Assembly: GCA_023525975.1 (NCBI GenBank)
Contig: CM042040.1
Span: 51,801,486-51,865,485 of the forward strand
DNA from: Smallanthus sonchifolius
Lineage: Eukaryota; Streptophyta; Magnoliopsida; Asterales; Asteraceae
Direction of reading: 5' to 3'
Length of the DNA: 64,000 nt
Shown in pieces: positions 10,823 to 23,237 of this stretch. Both the position numbers and the translations under genes were made by a program. The notes below the pieces were generated by a model. That model worked only from the letters and a program-made list of their open reading frames with translations, had not been told where the DNA came from and did no database searches. Each line of letters opens with the position of its first letter. Positions within the stretch are counted from its first letter, which is position 1.

Positions 10823-11233
10823 GGTTAGAAACCATGTATATTATACATGGTGAATAAATGCAGTGTTATATATACTTAGTAATAAAAATCTAATATTACA
10901 TATTTTTGACATATTACATAATTTTTTAATACAAGTTTTAGAAGCGTTATATAGTTATTTTTTAAAAATGTTTTATAAAAAGAATGAAATAAATGTTCAA
11001 ACTATAAAATGTTTTATGAATAAAACTATTTTATTAATTAAAAAATGTTTTAAAAAAATAGTTATAAAAATCATTACTATTTAATAGGAGAGAGAGGCGG
11101 GAAACACAAATTTTAATTTTTTTATAGAAACTTGTATCATTAAATAGGAGAGAGAGGCGGGAAAAAAATATTAAGGATTAATATCGGAATGACATGTGGC
11201 ACCTTAAAACCTTTATTTATTAGTATGTATAGA
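10823..11233 (-). mobile_element. Helitron copy with mutated 3' end
   Basis: Starts ACAGGTTAG where relatives have CTAGGTTAG. The hairpin ACCATGTATATTATACATGGT remains intact in its arms. The 5' end is TTTATTAGTATGTATAGA followed by T. The internal AGGAGAGAGAGGCGGGAAA block occurs twice. Confidence 0.72.
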
Positions 11234-11956
11234 TTATAGATTATAGATATGATGAATGTTACAACCGTCATATACGGATATAGTCTCATACTTGATTTTG
11301 TTAGATATTTTGATCGCATTCTCGTCCGGTTCTTCTTTGTAACTTTTTTTATGTGTTGGTATCTTTGACGTGTGAAAATAGTAATATATTTAATTTGATT
11401 AAATAAAATGATTACAAACGTTTAGTTTTAAAAAGGTAATTATCAATGGACTAAACTACAAACGTATAAGCAAATGCACATATCGTACCCCAGTACAGTA
11501 AAATGACAAGAACCGGATATCAGTCGGTGGACACATTAGCTCCCGATACTAAATCCGCTATCAATATTCAATCAATGAAAATGTGAGTTGTTTAAATAAC
11601 TGATGATTCGAAAGGAAATGAACAACGAAATTTTTTAAGCCATTAATAAATCAGATAGTAGGGATAACCATTTAGACTTGAATCATGTAAGATAAATAGA
11701 CTAGATTACTTCTCATTTAAAATATGTTAATTGATTTATGATCAAGACCAAATAGTGTGTGAAGTGCTAGAACATATTTGAGCCCATTAGGGCTAGTCCT
11801 ACAAAACTAGAGACTTGGTGTTATAGACACACACTAATACCATAATTAGGTGAAGCAAGTTTATTATCAATTCGTTATGACTTAGAACTTCTATATCAAA
11901 CTAGATAGTTAAGTGCCCTAGCGATACTCCTTAGAGTAAACTTGTCTCATAAGTAT
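11234..11956. other. Intergenic, no gene recognised
   Basis: No coding signature in any frame. It could include internal sequence of the retroelement whose LTR-like end follows, but no motif supports that. Confidence 0.4.
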
Positions 11957-12801
11957 GTATGATAGCCCCAAAATTTAAAAATATTTAAAGAATACGGATT
12001 AGAAACTCACTAATATTAAGATCCAATTCATGCATTACAACGATCTTCTCGCACAAAACCCGAACCTGTCAAGGTACGATCACATGATCAGTATATATCT
12101 TAAGCATGCTTCAGTCCCGAATAAATATAAATGACCCCGACACTCGTCTCGACCGCTTACCCCTATGTCCCCGCTGAAAACCCTAGTCCACGTGCCCTGC
12201 TTGAACCGGGTTACCCTTGACCCGTTTAGGACTCACGTGCATGCATGCTCACGTACCATACATACATTTCCCTCCTGCCGAGAGCCGCCTCCGTGCATCA
12301 CCACCAACCATCGTCGTCCCTGCCTTCACTCGCGACCATAGCCACCGTCGTCTACAACCACCACCAATCGCTACCCCTTATCCCGATAACCATACCCGAC
12401 ACCATATCACAAAGCGAAGTAAACCGAAAGAGAATTACCTTAGCATAACACGGAACCACCCTAGCCGGAGCACCCCTGCCGTCGAACTCCTCCCTTTTGT
12501 TGCCGACTCCTTCCTCTCTTAACCTCCTCTTGTTCCCGGTCGTCACACACCCTAGGTCATTCACGACCTAGGGTTTTTCACATAAGGTTGGTTTTAAAAC
12601 CACCAATCTTTACACTCGGGTCCTCGTGGTTCTTTCTCATATGCTTCGATCCCGAACTAGGCGTTCAACGGCTAACTAGGTCCTCTTATTCTCTTATAAT
12701 AAAGATTTACGTGGCAAGTCCCTTCTAACCGGGACGTGTAGTAAATATTGGGTTAGTCTACTAACCCAAACCATTTGCTTATGGATTTTCGGGATGTTAC
12801 A
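11957..12801 (-). mobile_element. LTR-like sequence of a Gypsy-style element
   Basis: On the minus strand it starts TGTAACATCCCGAAAATCC and ends GGGGCTATCA, with TG...CA ends. The start resembles the LTRs at 31533, 40933 and 43694. A CCTAGGTC...GACCTAGG inverted pair lies at about 12550-12576. The flanks do not form a 5-bp duplication (ATGTA against GCGGA), so it may be part of a rearranged element. Confidence 0.45.
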
Positions 12802-13039
12802 GCGGAAGATGGCAACGGAGGTCCAGGCTTGATGAAGAAGAGTGAGGGTTTTGAGATTCAAACTCAATTAATTTATTTTGAAAGGCATCAAACTCAATTT
12901 ATTACTTTTGAAAGCTTTAAATCCGCAGCTTTTATTGGAAGTTGAAACTAGCAAACTCAATTGAGTATATTATTAAATTTACGCTTTAAAGTATTTTCCG
13001 TTCAAAAAAATCTATCATAAATTTAATATACTATTCTAT

Positions 13040-14390
13040 CTTTTTTTGAACGGCGGAATATTATTAAGGAGGGCTAGAAGGAACTAGCAAACGGAAACAA
13101 ATAAACAAAGAAACATACAACCAAGCAAAAGAAAAAAACCAAGCAAACAAAATGACCCCTCAAAAATTAAACGAGCACCATTTCTCCCAATCGAGAACCC
13201 CGTTGTCTCTTCTATTTTTCGCCCATAAATAGCTTGAACATTTGAGATCTTCGCATAACCTCCTGAACGAGACCCGCTTTCCATAAAAAATAACCTCGTT
13301 TCTTATTTTCCAAATGCACCAAACTGCCGTTAACATCACCACTTGAAATGCTTTTCCCCTGTGCGAAGCAACAAAATCAGAAGAAGCCAGCTCCAGAATG
13401 TCCAGAACAGAGAACACGAAGATGGGCGTAGTTTTACACCAATTGCTAATGAAGCTCCATAGCATAGTTGCGTAATAGCAAGAGGTGAAAAGACGTTCCG
13501 AAGACTCCGCATTCTGGGTGCAAAGAGGGCAGCAATCCGAGGTAATGTTCACCTTTCTTCGAACCAAGGCACGCCATACCAGAATGTTAACTTTTAACGG
13601 GACCGAGCTACACCAATTGAACACGTATGATTCCGAAGATACACCGGCCGGACTCAGCAGCTCCCGCAAGGATTTAACAGAAAAAGTACCATTATCATTG
13701 TGTCGCCAAAGCCAAGCCCCCTCTTTTACTTCAACCATATCTTTGAAATTCAAATTCCTGGAGCAAAACGCAACTTCTATTTTTTTTTATGTTTCCCAAA
13801 ACCCCAGCCAAGTCCCTCCTCCTAGGGATACAGGTCGATCCTCTGATAGACCCGTGAATGCTGAAAATCACCTCTTTCCACAATGAGTTTTCTTCCTACA
13901 TAAAACGCCACCACCATTTTGCTAGTAAACTCAGGTTAAATGTTTTTAAAGACCCCAAACCCTGGCACAAACCTTGTCCCATTTAACCCAATTTATCCGC
14001 CTTGAGGTCCCATTCCCCCTCCTCACAGAAAATTCCTTCTTATTCTCTCCAACATGTTTATCACCTCATCCGAGGCCTTGTATAATGAGAAGTAGTAAAC
14101 CGGAAAGCTATCTAAAGTAGATTTTATCAACACCACCCGACCCCCAATTGATAAGTTCTTTGCTTTCCAAACCGATAGCCTTGCCTCAAAAACATCAATG
14201 ACCGGCCGTCAATTTTTAGACAAATTCATATTTGCTCCCACTTGTAGACCCAGGTACGAAAAAGGAAGCTGCCCAACTTGACAGTTAGCGATTCCAGCCA
14301 TTTCAGCCACATTACAAACCGTTGCATTAATACCTAATAAACTGCACTTATTCAAATTAATGGCCAGCTCAGAAACAAGGTAAAAACACC
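13040..14390 (-). mobile_element. 5'-truncated LINE (L1 type) with 17-bp target duplication
   Basis: The identical sequence TTAATATACTATTCTAT flanks the element at 13023-13039 and 14391-14407. The minus-strand 3' end is TAATAATATTCCGCCGTTC followed by A-rich sequence (T run at 13041-13047 on plus). The body encodes the end of a non-LTR reverse transcriptase. A long target duplication, an A-tail and 5' truncation are the marks of target-primed LINE insertion. Confidence 0.93.
13160..14385 (-). pseudogene. Non-LTR retroelement ORF2, C-terminal remnant
   Basis: The part from about 14385 to 13754 reads as the thumb side of an L1 reverse transcriptase (LPFSYLGLQVGANMN, then GGRVVLIKSTLDSFPVYY) but is broken by at least two in-frame stops. 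The part from 13753 to 13160 is open for 197 codons and carries the reverse-transcriptase zinc-binding region (NGTFSVKSLRELL, VNILVWRALVRRKVN, CCPLC). The histidine expected after the CPLC pair appears as Arg (SERLFTSC). The endonuclease and catalytic centre are absent, so it is inactive. Confidence 0.85.
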
Positions 14391-14407
14391 TTAATATACT
14401 ATTCTAT

Positions 14408-16095
14408 TACTTTACAATTTACAAATTTCAAAGACTTTATGCACAAAGTATAAACAATCAATGCATAATAACTTCACCTCCTTTTCTTTGTTTATCTACA
14501 AACGTGTGTGACCCCTTTTTCGGTCAAAATGGTAACTATTATTACTAATCTTTTATTAGGCCTGTTTAACCCAATTTTACATTGTCCTTTTCCTTTTTAT
14601 GGTGTTATATATTAACTTTGTGGTTTTTTTTTAACTATGTTAACATAACAAATCATAAATTAGAATAACTACAAAATGGTAAAAACTAAAAAAATTCATT
14701 ACTCTCTAATTCAATTAGAAGTGTAACAAGGTAAAACTTACCCCTTCATTTTGTAAAATTTTACTTTGACTCTCTTAAGTTTTTCAAGTTTCGAGTTTAC
14801 CCTCTTACTATATATAATCTGATTTTTCCTTAATAACTTTCACGTTTATTTGTTTTTCTATGTTTCATCCTCCAGAACCAAGTCGTCGTACTTTCATACG
14901 TTTTTTTTTGCTTAGCCACGCTAATGTGATCGTCTCAACTGTTTGAAGTCCGCCTCCCGCCGTGGAGCGCAGAGCAAAATTTGTTTAATCACGTTCCTTT
15001 TGTGTTTAGCCATGTTAGTGTTACCACCTCAATCGTTTAAAGCCGGTCCCCGCCGCAGAGTGCGAGGTACAATTTCTAGTTAAATTATATATATCATGTT
15101 AATGTTTACACCTATTATATTTTAAATTGGTTATAATATTATCCTGTTTTTGAATCGGGGACGATCGGTCCGGTTCTGAAAACATTGGGTAGAATAATAC
15201 GTGTGTGTGGTGGGGAACAACTTTAGGTACTTTTTTTTTTAAATTCGTAAAGACCATTTTATTTATATTATGTGTTTTTTTTTTCTAATGACGATGTTTT
15301 TTTATTATTGTATCGTATTCTTATTATGTGATCAACCTTACCCAACCCGAACAATCGAACCGAACCAAAATTTTTATGTCTGACCCTATTAAATTGAAGT
15401 ATCTAAAAACAGTGAACCCCTAGAAAAGATTTCTGGATCCGCCACGGTATATATATGTCGGTGTTCGAAAACTGATATAGAGATTAAGAAGATGAAAAGA
15501 GCTCTGCTGCATAAAACGCAACACTTCATATGAGATGGACCCCTTGGAGAAGCGGTTACCCAACTCTCATGTCTCTAACTTCAATGATTGCGTAAAGGAA
15601 GAATAAGCAAAGAGAGGCCGAAGTCCACAATGATCGTGTTAAATGTATTGGAGAATTGACAAAGGCACCTCTTCGCTCATCAACACGGTTAAAAGCCTAA
15701 GAACATGACATCTGACTCAAAATATACAATTGTTACTGTTAATCAATTATATATTATCCCCGCTATTTTCTTTTCAGATGCCAACTTCAAAACCTTAAAG
15801 CTTACAAATCTTTTCATAAATAAATCATGACAATTCATAATACAAGATGGCGAGTTAGTTTATATTTTTAATCCAAGAGTATACATTATAATAAGTTATT
15901 AAAATCTGATTCACGTATACTACAACATTTACCATATGTAATATTACAAGCTTAATATTCTCTTCTACATAGTCTATATAACTAAGGGATCCGACTATAT
16001 TTTTTTTAACTCAATTTTTATGTATAGAAAATAAACCAATTTTGGTGATGATCTTGGTTCCGCTACTCTCTATTACCTGGTTTTAAACATCTATA
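14408..16095. other. Intergenic with a short tandem duplication
   Basis: No gene was recognised. A diverged duplication of about 90-110 bases lies at roughly 14912-15080; both copies contain TTTAGCCAYG and CGCCG-GGAGYGC. CGCCGCAGAGTGCG-type words are frequent at ends of plant retroelements, but nothing more can be assigned. Confidence 0.45.
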
Positions 16096-17085
16096 TCTAT
16101 GCTATATAATAAATAAAGGTTTCTTATGTCACGTGCCGCCTTCATTTTCATTCTCATTGTTTTCCCCCGTCTCTCTCTCTCCTATTAAACACATTTATAT
16201 CTTTTCAATAATAATATATTTTTAAAGAAATTATTAATCTTACTAACATAATAAATAAAAATCTTTTGTTGCACGTGTCACTCTCTGGTTACTCCTCACC
16301 CTTATTTTCCCGCCTCTCTCATATTAATTATTAATCATTCCGTTTCTCTCTCATATTAAATAATAATCTTTGTATTAATAAATAAAAATCATATTGACAC
16401 ATGTCACTTTGTGGTTCATTTTTATCATTTTTTTCCTCCTCTCTCTTATAAAATAATTATATCAAAAAAATTTATTTTTAGATGTTTAATATAAATTTAA
16501 TTACAGATACTTATTATTTCATTATAAATAGTTATTGTATCATTAATCAAATGAATTTAATATGAATTAACAGAGCTTATAACTGTCATGACAAATTATA
16601 TTTTTTAAAGACATATTTTGACGAGTGTGTTAACAAATTACATTATATTTTAATCAACCAATGTAATACACTGGTTTATTCAACCCCGTGTATTGCACCG
16701 ATTTTTAAAAATATTTTTTTTTATTACTAGTTAAGTATATAACATTTTATTTATTCAACCCGTGTAATACACGAGATTTTAACCTAGTTATACTAATAAA
16801 ACACATTTATTTTAAATTATCTATTATTATAAGAAACTTTGAAAACTAATTAACTAGCTTATGTTTTCAATCAAATGGTAAATAAATGTCAAATTATATT
16901 GAATAGTAATTAATGTATTTTTGAAACCCAATTATATATTAATTTTTATATATTTTTGGATTTTGTTTTCTATTGTTGGATATATAATACATTTTTCCAC
17001 ATGTAAGACATATATAAAATTTTAAAAATTTTATGTATTGAATTTTTTTTTCAGCCTATGTATAGTACGCAGATTCTAAGCTAGT
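16096..17085 (+). mobile_element. Helitron with nested Helitron copies
   Basis: The outer copy starts TCTATGCTATATAATAAA (16096) and ends CTAG at 17082-17085. Its body is interrupted at about 16240 by one or two further copies; the internal starts AATAAATAAAAATC recur near 16250 and 16380. The inner copies end with the hairpin CCCGTGTAATACACGAG and CTAG at 16784-16787. Outer-body sequence resumes with ACTAATAAAACACATTT, matching the uninterrupted relative at 54504-54935. Confidence 0.75.
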
Positions 17086-18365
17086 TTGTATGAATATATA
17101 TGTAATAGTTAATCCATGTTGATATAAAAATTATTATGATTTAAAATAGGTGAGTTCAAATATGAAAATCAGATCGAATCGCAACCGTTGGATCAGAAAA
17201 TATCAAAACAAAAGCTGGAGAGAAAGATTCCCGCCATATCATGATCGAAACATCCAAGATTGAAATACTATGATGACGTGGGAAAATATCTTACAAATAT
17301 CTTGCTGAGTGGCAAGTGCCAATTGCACCGCCCCATCACCTAAAATATCTATCTTTTTGATATTTTTATTTTTTATTGTGTAATTTTTGTCAACTTAATT
17401 AATTAAAGAGAGAATTTGTGTTTTAAATTTTATTTATTTAGGTCAAGTTTGAGTTTTGTAACTCGTTTTTTGTTTAGAAGATATTATATGAATTATATTC
17501 GTCAAGATGTAAAATTATATGTATTTTATCTGGAGTCGACGTAAAATTAGGTTAACTGATAAAAATAAAATCAACTAACTCAAATAAATGAGCACTACAT
17601 ATTCCGGTTTTAGGTTGATTTCAGTATAATATGTTTTCTCAAGTCTCTAAGTAAAATTCGAACTTAAACCATATTAATAAATGACTGATTACAATTTTAA
17701 ATATAGTCACTCTTATTAATTAATATTTTTAGATTTTTAAAAAAACTGAATAAAACTAAATAATACAAATAACAATAATAAAAACCTTATCATAATAGTG
17801 ATACATACCAATGGTAATAAAAATGAGCATGCGTATATAACATAATAATTACATACCAACAGCATTATATTAATAATAATAACAACATAATAATACAATA
17901 ACCATGCTTATAACATAAACATTAATAATAATAAAATACTAATAATAAAAATATTAAAATATCATCCGTGTCGGACATAATAGTTTTATAACCAAGCAAA
18001 ACAAGTAGGGCCTAACAGAAATAGATGTGTATACGAGTGTTTTTTTTATTTTATAGTTGAAATTTAAATGATAACCAATATTTATATAATAATTATGAAA
18101 ACTACTTTTAAATATAATGTTACGTATATGTAACAATGATCATTCTGTTAGTATTATATATACGTAAACACTATGTGTCACGTATTTATAACAATATTTG
18201 GTACGTATATGTAAGACTCATCATTTCCGTATTTATGTTCAAGATATATGTTCACGATACTTAAATACTGTTTTAACAATTAAATTAAAAAATAATTTAT
18301 AAATTATGTGATTGTTTATAGTGGTTATCACGGTTATCAAATACAAAGTTGGTTATCATTTGAAC

Positions 18366-18366
<1 letters not shown>
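17086..18366. other. AT-rich intergenic DNA
   Basis: No ORF of interest. A part around 17160-17340 is less AT-rich and unlike the neighbouring repeats, but I do not recognise it. ATAATAATA-rich DNA covers 17760-17960. Confidence 0.5.

Positions 18367-18411
<45 letters not shown>
18367..18411. repeat. (TA)n microsatellite
   Basis: Near-perfect TA repeat at the left end of a mobile element. Confidence 0.95.
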
Positions 18412-18417
<6 letters not shown>

Positions 18418-18695
18418 GAGGGTTCCAGAGAAAACCACTAAAAAACCAATTTTAGCCAATAATTAAGTAATATTTATTTATTTATTTATAAGAGTATCAA
18501 TGTAATACTACATATTTTTACCAAAAAATCATTTAAATATTGGTTTACGTATACGTAACCCATAGTGTTACGTATACGTAAACAGAAAACAAAAAAAATG
18601 CGGTTACGTATACGTAACCCATAGTTTTACACGTGTTTTTAGTAGTTTTCTTGGTTTCCGCCTAACTTTGTGGTTTTCTCTTGGAGGGATATTTT
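18412..18695. mobile_element. (TA)n-bounded element, TTACGTATACGTAA family
   Basis: The left end GGAGGGTTCCAGAGAAAACC has an inverted partner at the right end (GGTTTTCTCTTGGAGGG). It carries three copies of the perfect 14-bp palindrome TTACGTATACGTAA, at 18545-18558, 18568-18581 and 18604-18617. The same palindrome and end occur at 30360-30497. A degenerate relative is at 55119-55785. No coding capacity. Confidence 0.7.
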
Positions 18696-19222
18696 AAGAA
18701 GTCTAAAAAGTGTAAAAAATGTAAAAAGTTTTTTTAAAAACCCCACCACCACCTCTCAAAAGCCTAAAACCCCCAACCCCCCCCCCCCCCCCAAAAAAAA
18801 TCTAACCTCCAACCTACCCCACTCCGAAAAACCTAAAACCCCCAACCCCCCAAAACCTAACCCCCCACCCTACCCCACCCCGAAAAACCTAAAACCCCCC
18901 CCACCCCACCCCCAAAAACTTAAATCCTAACAAAAAAAAACTTAAAAAGCCAAAAAATTCGTTTAAAAACCCCACCACACCCCCCAAAACCCTAAACCTC
19001 CAACCACCCCCCCCAAAAAAAAAAAATCTAACCGCCACCCCCACCCCCATCCCACCCCAACTCAAAAGCCTAAATACTAAAAACTAAACCCTAAAATCTA
19101 AACCCTACAAGCTAAGATCGTAGAGTTCGACGAGACGGTTCCAACGCCGCCGAAATGAGTAAAATCAGAGTTCGTATGAGCCGGTTATGAGAGTTTTAAA
19201 ACATTTTTTTGACTTTTTAGCG
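18696..19222. mobile_element. C-rich copy of the G-rich (TA)n element
   Basis: Blocks such as AAAAACCCCACCACC and CTAAAACCCCCAACC are the complement of the G-rich repeats at 1-200 and 21610-21790. The right end has the shared module GACGAGACGGTTCCAACGCC near 19130 and runs into a TA tract. The 86-codon proline-rich frame inside is low-complexity and not a gene. Confidence 0.6.
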
Positions 19223-19228
19223 AAACCT

Positions 19229-19282
<54 letters not shown>

Positions 19283-19305
19283 CTATATATATAGGTATAT
19301 AGGTG
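19223..19305. repeat. (TA)n/(CA)n microsatellite
   Basis: TA tract with a short ACACAC segment, at the junction of two elements. Confidence 0.9.
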
Positions 19306-20850
19306 AAGGATATAATAAAACCCACTTGAGTTGTTAAAACGTTAAAAACAAAAAAAAACATGTTTTACATATTTTTTTGGAAAAACCTTCTAACCACTTT
19401 TGAGAAGATTTTCGTATGAAATCTTTTCCATGAAAGCTTTTCCAATGAAATTAAATCGTACGAATGGCACGAAGAAATATGGATGCGTCGCGTGTTCCTT
19501 TTTAATTTTAGTGGAAAAATGATTTTTGTCATTTTACAATTTATGATAGTGCATAGTAATTTTAAGATTGAGTGATTGTAATTGACAGTATTGTATGATA
19601 TAATCGTCGTGAATGCATAATTTCCGTAAAGATCCATTATCTCCTCTATATAGGGGTCGTTATCCGTATTCGCGATTCATCCGTTTCTATTTTGTTTGTT
19701 GCTGAAATTTTTTATCTCGAGAGGCAATGGATTTTGTTCAAGGTATTATTATGATCTCATCGTAACCATTTTTTTCCTCCTTATTGGAACCAGATGCAAT
19801 ATCGATATTTCTTTTTTTTTTTAACGTATTTTGTCATTATGATTCATATATCTTCATTATGATTTTTTTATTCAGTTTTTTCTATAATCCGCAGATCTGA
19901 TACATTTGATATGTAATTATCACGTAACTAAAAACATAATTATAATTTGATACATATTTTGAATAAATGTAAGTAGTTACTAAAAACGTAATTACAATTT
20001 GACGTGTAATTATTTATATTTAAATTTTGTTCGTTTTGCTTAACCAACTTGTCAAAACGTAATTATTAATTTATGTGTAACTAGCTTGTCAAATGTATCG
20101 CGTGTTCCTTTTTAATTTTAGTTACGTGTCAAATGTAAAACAATTTATAATAACGTAATTAGTCACGTAACCAATTTGATCTTTATCATACCCACACATA
20201 AGATAGTCACGCATAAAGACAATAGTCAGGCATAATGATAGTCACGCTTAACACATAGTCATGCATAAAGATAGTCACGCTAAAAGATAGCATGCGATGC
20301 GTGACTGTATATTACCAACCATTACTTTTACGTTTTTAACATTTTTTAAGAACTCATCAAACTAGGGTTTTTAATACTTGTTTTCTGTTTCTTCGTCGGC
20401 CTTTTGTTGTTGCTTTTGCTTCTTATTTCTCTTTATGTGTCGCAAATTTATCTTTTTTACGAGTATCTGTTAAATAACCAAGTGTGGGTATGAAATCAGT
20501 CTAAACGAAGTTTACGCAAACAAAGTATACTAAAACGAAGTTTACACAACTAAATACTACTTTTTTTTGCATTTTTGTTGATTTCTCCATGATCTTCTTC
20601 TTTCCTTTCGTTCCTTTGAGGGTTTTTTTCTTGTCATTATATCCGCAAAACCCCCTTTTTACGTCTTTACAGAGATTTGGTTTGGACGTTTGTGAGTACA
20701 AATTGATATTTATGTGCTTTTTAACTTGGACGACGCATTATTTTTTTTAAAGTAATTACATTTATGTCACCGCGTTATCCCCAACCCTAGATCATATTAA
20801 TCGTACGGTTGGGGGCCCTTCGTACGCTTTGGACACTTTGTACGATAAAC
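19306..20850. mobile_element. (TA)n-bounded element with GTCACGCATAA repeats
   Basis: TA tracts lie on both sides. The right end (CCTTCGTACGCTTT near 20818) is the inverse of the left end of the element starting at 30583 (AAGCGTACGAAGG). Inside, 20170-20310 holds repeated ATAGTCACGCATAAAG units. The 25-base word starting TCGCGTGTTCC occurs near 19488 and again near 20096. A segment at 19680-19755 looks like a host 5' leader and first exon (ATGGATTTTGTTCAAG then GTATTATT), possibly captured; its gene is not recognised. Confidence 0.5.

Positions 20851-20910
<60 letters not shown>
20851..20910. repeat. (TA)n microsatellite, left half
   Basis: TA tract directly abutting a Helitron. Another TA tract follows the Helitron, as if one longer tract had been split by the insertion. 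Confidence 0.92.
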
Positions 20911-20911
<1 letters not shown>

Positions 20912-21318
20912 TAGGTTAGAACCCCGTATATTATACGGGTTGAATAAATACAATGTTATATACTAAGTAATAAATAACTTACATATTACATTTTTATGAC
21001 ATAATATAGTTTTTTAATACAAATTTTAGAAAACGTTATACAGTTATTTTTTAAAAATATTTTATAAAAAATGAAAAAATGTTCAATATATAAAAAAATT
21101 TATTAACAAACCTATTTTTTTTTAAAATAAAAAAACGTTTTGTAAAAAGATTTAAGAAAATCATTATCATTTATTAGGAGAGAGAAGTGAAAAACAAAAA
21201 AAAATATAAAAACAATTTAAGAAATTTGTGTAACTAATATGAGAGAGAAGCGAGAAAAAAAGGTTGAGAATGCATAGGAGAGTGACAAGTGTCCACTAAA
21301 ACCTTTATTTATTATATA

Positions 21319-21322
<4 letters not shown>
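20911..21322 (-). mobile_element. Helitron inserted in a (TA)n tract
   Basis: CTAG at 20911-20914, hairpin CCCCGTATATTATACGGG, and 5' end CCTTTATTTATTATATAGTA near 21322. Between A and T at both sides. Internal AGGAGAGAGAAG blocks match the other family members. Confidence 0.85.

Positions 21323-21372
<50 letters not shown>
21323..21372. repeat. (TA)n microsatellite, right half
   Basis: TA tract between the Helitron and the left end of a G-rich element. Confidence 0.92.
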
Positions 21373-21374
<2 letters not shown>

Positions 21375-21910
21375 GGAGTTCAAATAAAAAGTAGGTTTTC
21401 GCTAATAAATGACCAAAACGCTTAGAAACGATATCAAACGAATTCCGATTGAGCTCATTTCAGCGGTGTTGGAACCGTCTCGTCGAACTCTACCATCTTA
21501 GCTTTTATGGTTTAGCTTTTAAGGTTTAGATTTTACGTTTGAATTTTATGGTTTTAGTCTTATGGTTTAGCCTTAGGGTTCACCTTTTAGGGTTTAGATT
21601 TTATGGTTTAGGATTTTTTGGGGGTGGGGGTTTAGGTTTTTAGGGGTGGGTGGGGGTGGGTTTTGGTTTTGGGGGTGTGGGGGTTTAGGTTTCGGGGGGG
21701 GGGAGGTGGTGGTTTTAGGCTTTTTAGGGTGGGATTGGAGGGGGGGTTTAGGTTTTTGGGGGTGCGGTGGAGGGGGGTTTAGGTTTTTGGTCCGGATTAG
21801 AGTTCGATGGGACGGTTCCAACGTCGCTGGAATGAGCTTAATCGGGGTTCGTTTGACCCACTTCTTAGCGTTTCTTAGCGAAAAACCACTTTTTAATGGA
21901 AATTTCCCCT
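21373..21910. mobile_element. Complete G-rich (TA)n element with about 120-bp inverted repeats
   Basis: The left terminus (AGGGGAGTTCAAATAAAAAG and the next 100 bases, including GGAACCGTCTCGTCGAACTC near 21471) is the diverged inverse of the right terminus (GATGGGACGGTTCCAACG near 21807 to TTTCCCCT at 21910). The middle is a G-rich tract with GGTTTAG and GGGTTTAG words. The element directly precedes viral sequence. No transposase is encoded. Confidence 0.75.
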
Positions 21911-21911
21911 A

Positions 21912-23237
21912 AATCCTGATATTACCATACGAAACGTAAACATAGATTACAGCCCCCTAGATAAAGAAGAATTTAAAAAACAGATATCAGAAATGACTAA
22001 ACAAGGATTAATTAGAAAATCCGAAAGTCCACATAGATCAGCAGCCTTTATAGTCAAAAATCATAGTGAAATAAAAAGAGGAAAGACAAGAATAGTTTAT
22101 AACTACAAAAGATTAAATGATAATACAGAAGATGATGGTTATAATATTCCTAACAAAGACAGTTTGATTCAGTTAATACAAAATAATAAAGTATTTTCTA
22201 AATTTGATTTTAAATCAGGTTATAATCAGTTACATTTAGAAGAAGACTTTAAAAAATGGACAGCCTTCACATGCTCTGAAGGATTATATGAATGAAATGT
22301 TCTTAGTTTCGGACTAAAAAACGCTCCTTCAATTTTTCAAAGATTTATGGACAGTATATTTCTCAAATACAAATTTTGCTTAGTTTATATTGATGACATA
22401 TTAGTAGCAAGTGAAACAGTTCAAGAACATGAAAAACACTTGCAACAAGTATTTGAAGAAATAAAAAAGAATGGGATAGTAGTATCAAAAAGAAAAATGG
22501 AATTATTTAAAAGAAAATTTTCGTTTTTGGGATTAGAAATAGGCAATGGAAAAATAGAGTTACAACCACATATTTCTACAAAAATTCTAGATTTTCCAGA
22601 AAAACTTACAAATTTAAAACAGATACAAGCTTTTCTAGGCCTAGTAAATTATGCCAGAAAATTCATACCAAATCTTTCAAAACTAGTTGGTCCGTTGTAT
22701 AGTAAAACCACAAAAAACGGCCAAAGACATTTTAATAATGAAGATATAATTTTGATAAAAAAGATTAAAGAAAAGGTTAAAGAAATAAAACCTTTAGAAT
22801 TACCTCTTTTAACAGATCACATTATTATAGAAGTTGATGGATGCAAAGATGGATGGGGAGCAGTCCTCCTTTGCAAACCAGATATACATAGTTACAAAAA
22901 AGAAGAAAAAATTTGTTCTTATTACAGCGGAAGTTTTAAAACTGGATCCACTTGGACCAGCCTAGACTTTGAAATACAAGCCTTGATTAATGCTTTAGAC
23001 AAATTCAAACTATTTTTACATAAAGACTTTACAGTCAGAACAGACTGCGAAGCAATAGTTAAATTTATTAAAAACAATCAAAGTAAAAAGATAAATAGAA
23101 CAAGATGGGTAAATTTACAAAATATTATACAGGGTAATGGGTATTCAATACAGTTTGAACACATAAAGGAAAAAGACAACGGAATAGCCGATTTATTATC
23201 TCGTAACATTAATAAACTTTTTTCTATAGATGGATAG
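21912..23237 (+). pseudogene. Endogenous caulimovirid reverse transcriptase-RNase H, truncated and interrupted
   Basis: The frame is open from the left junction and contains reverse-transcriptase motifs: an LxxGLIRKSESPHRS-type entry, FSKFDFKSGYNQL, FGLKNAPSIFQRFMD and the catalytic YIDDILV. RNase H follows (IIEVDGCKDGWGAVL, then FEIQALINALDKF and VRTDCEAIV). The 5' part of the polyprotein, including protease, is missing. One in-frame TGA at 22293-22295 replaces a position that is normally Trp in this family. The stop codon overlaps the start of the next ORF by 8 bases, as in coupled caulimovirid ORFs. Not functional as it stands. Confidence 0.9.

Noticed and set aside
13485..13886. 133-codon ORF on the plus strand
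   Set aside because: It lies opposite the LINE ORF2 remnant, whose zinc-binding motifs are clear.
18670..18930. Proline-rich ORF
   Set aside because: Low-complexity C-tract; complement of the G-rich repeat of an element.
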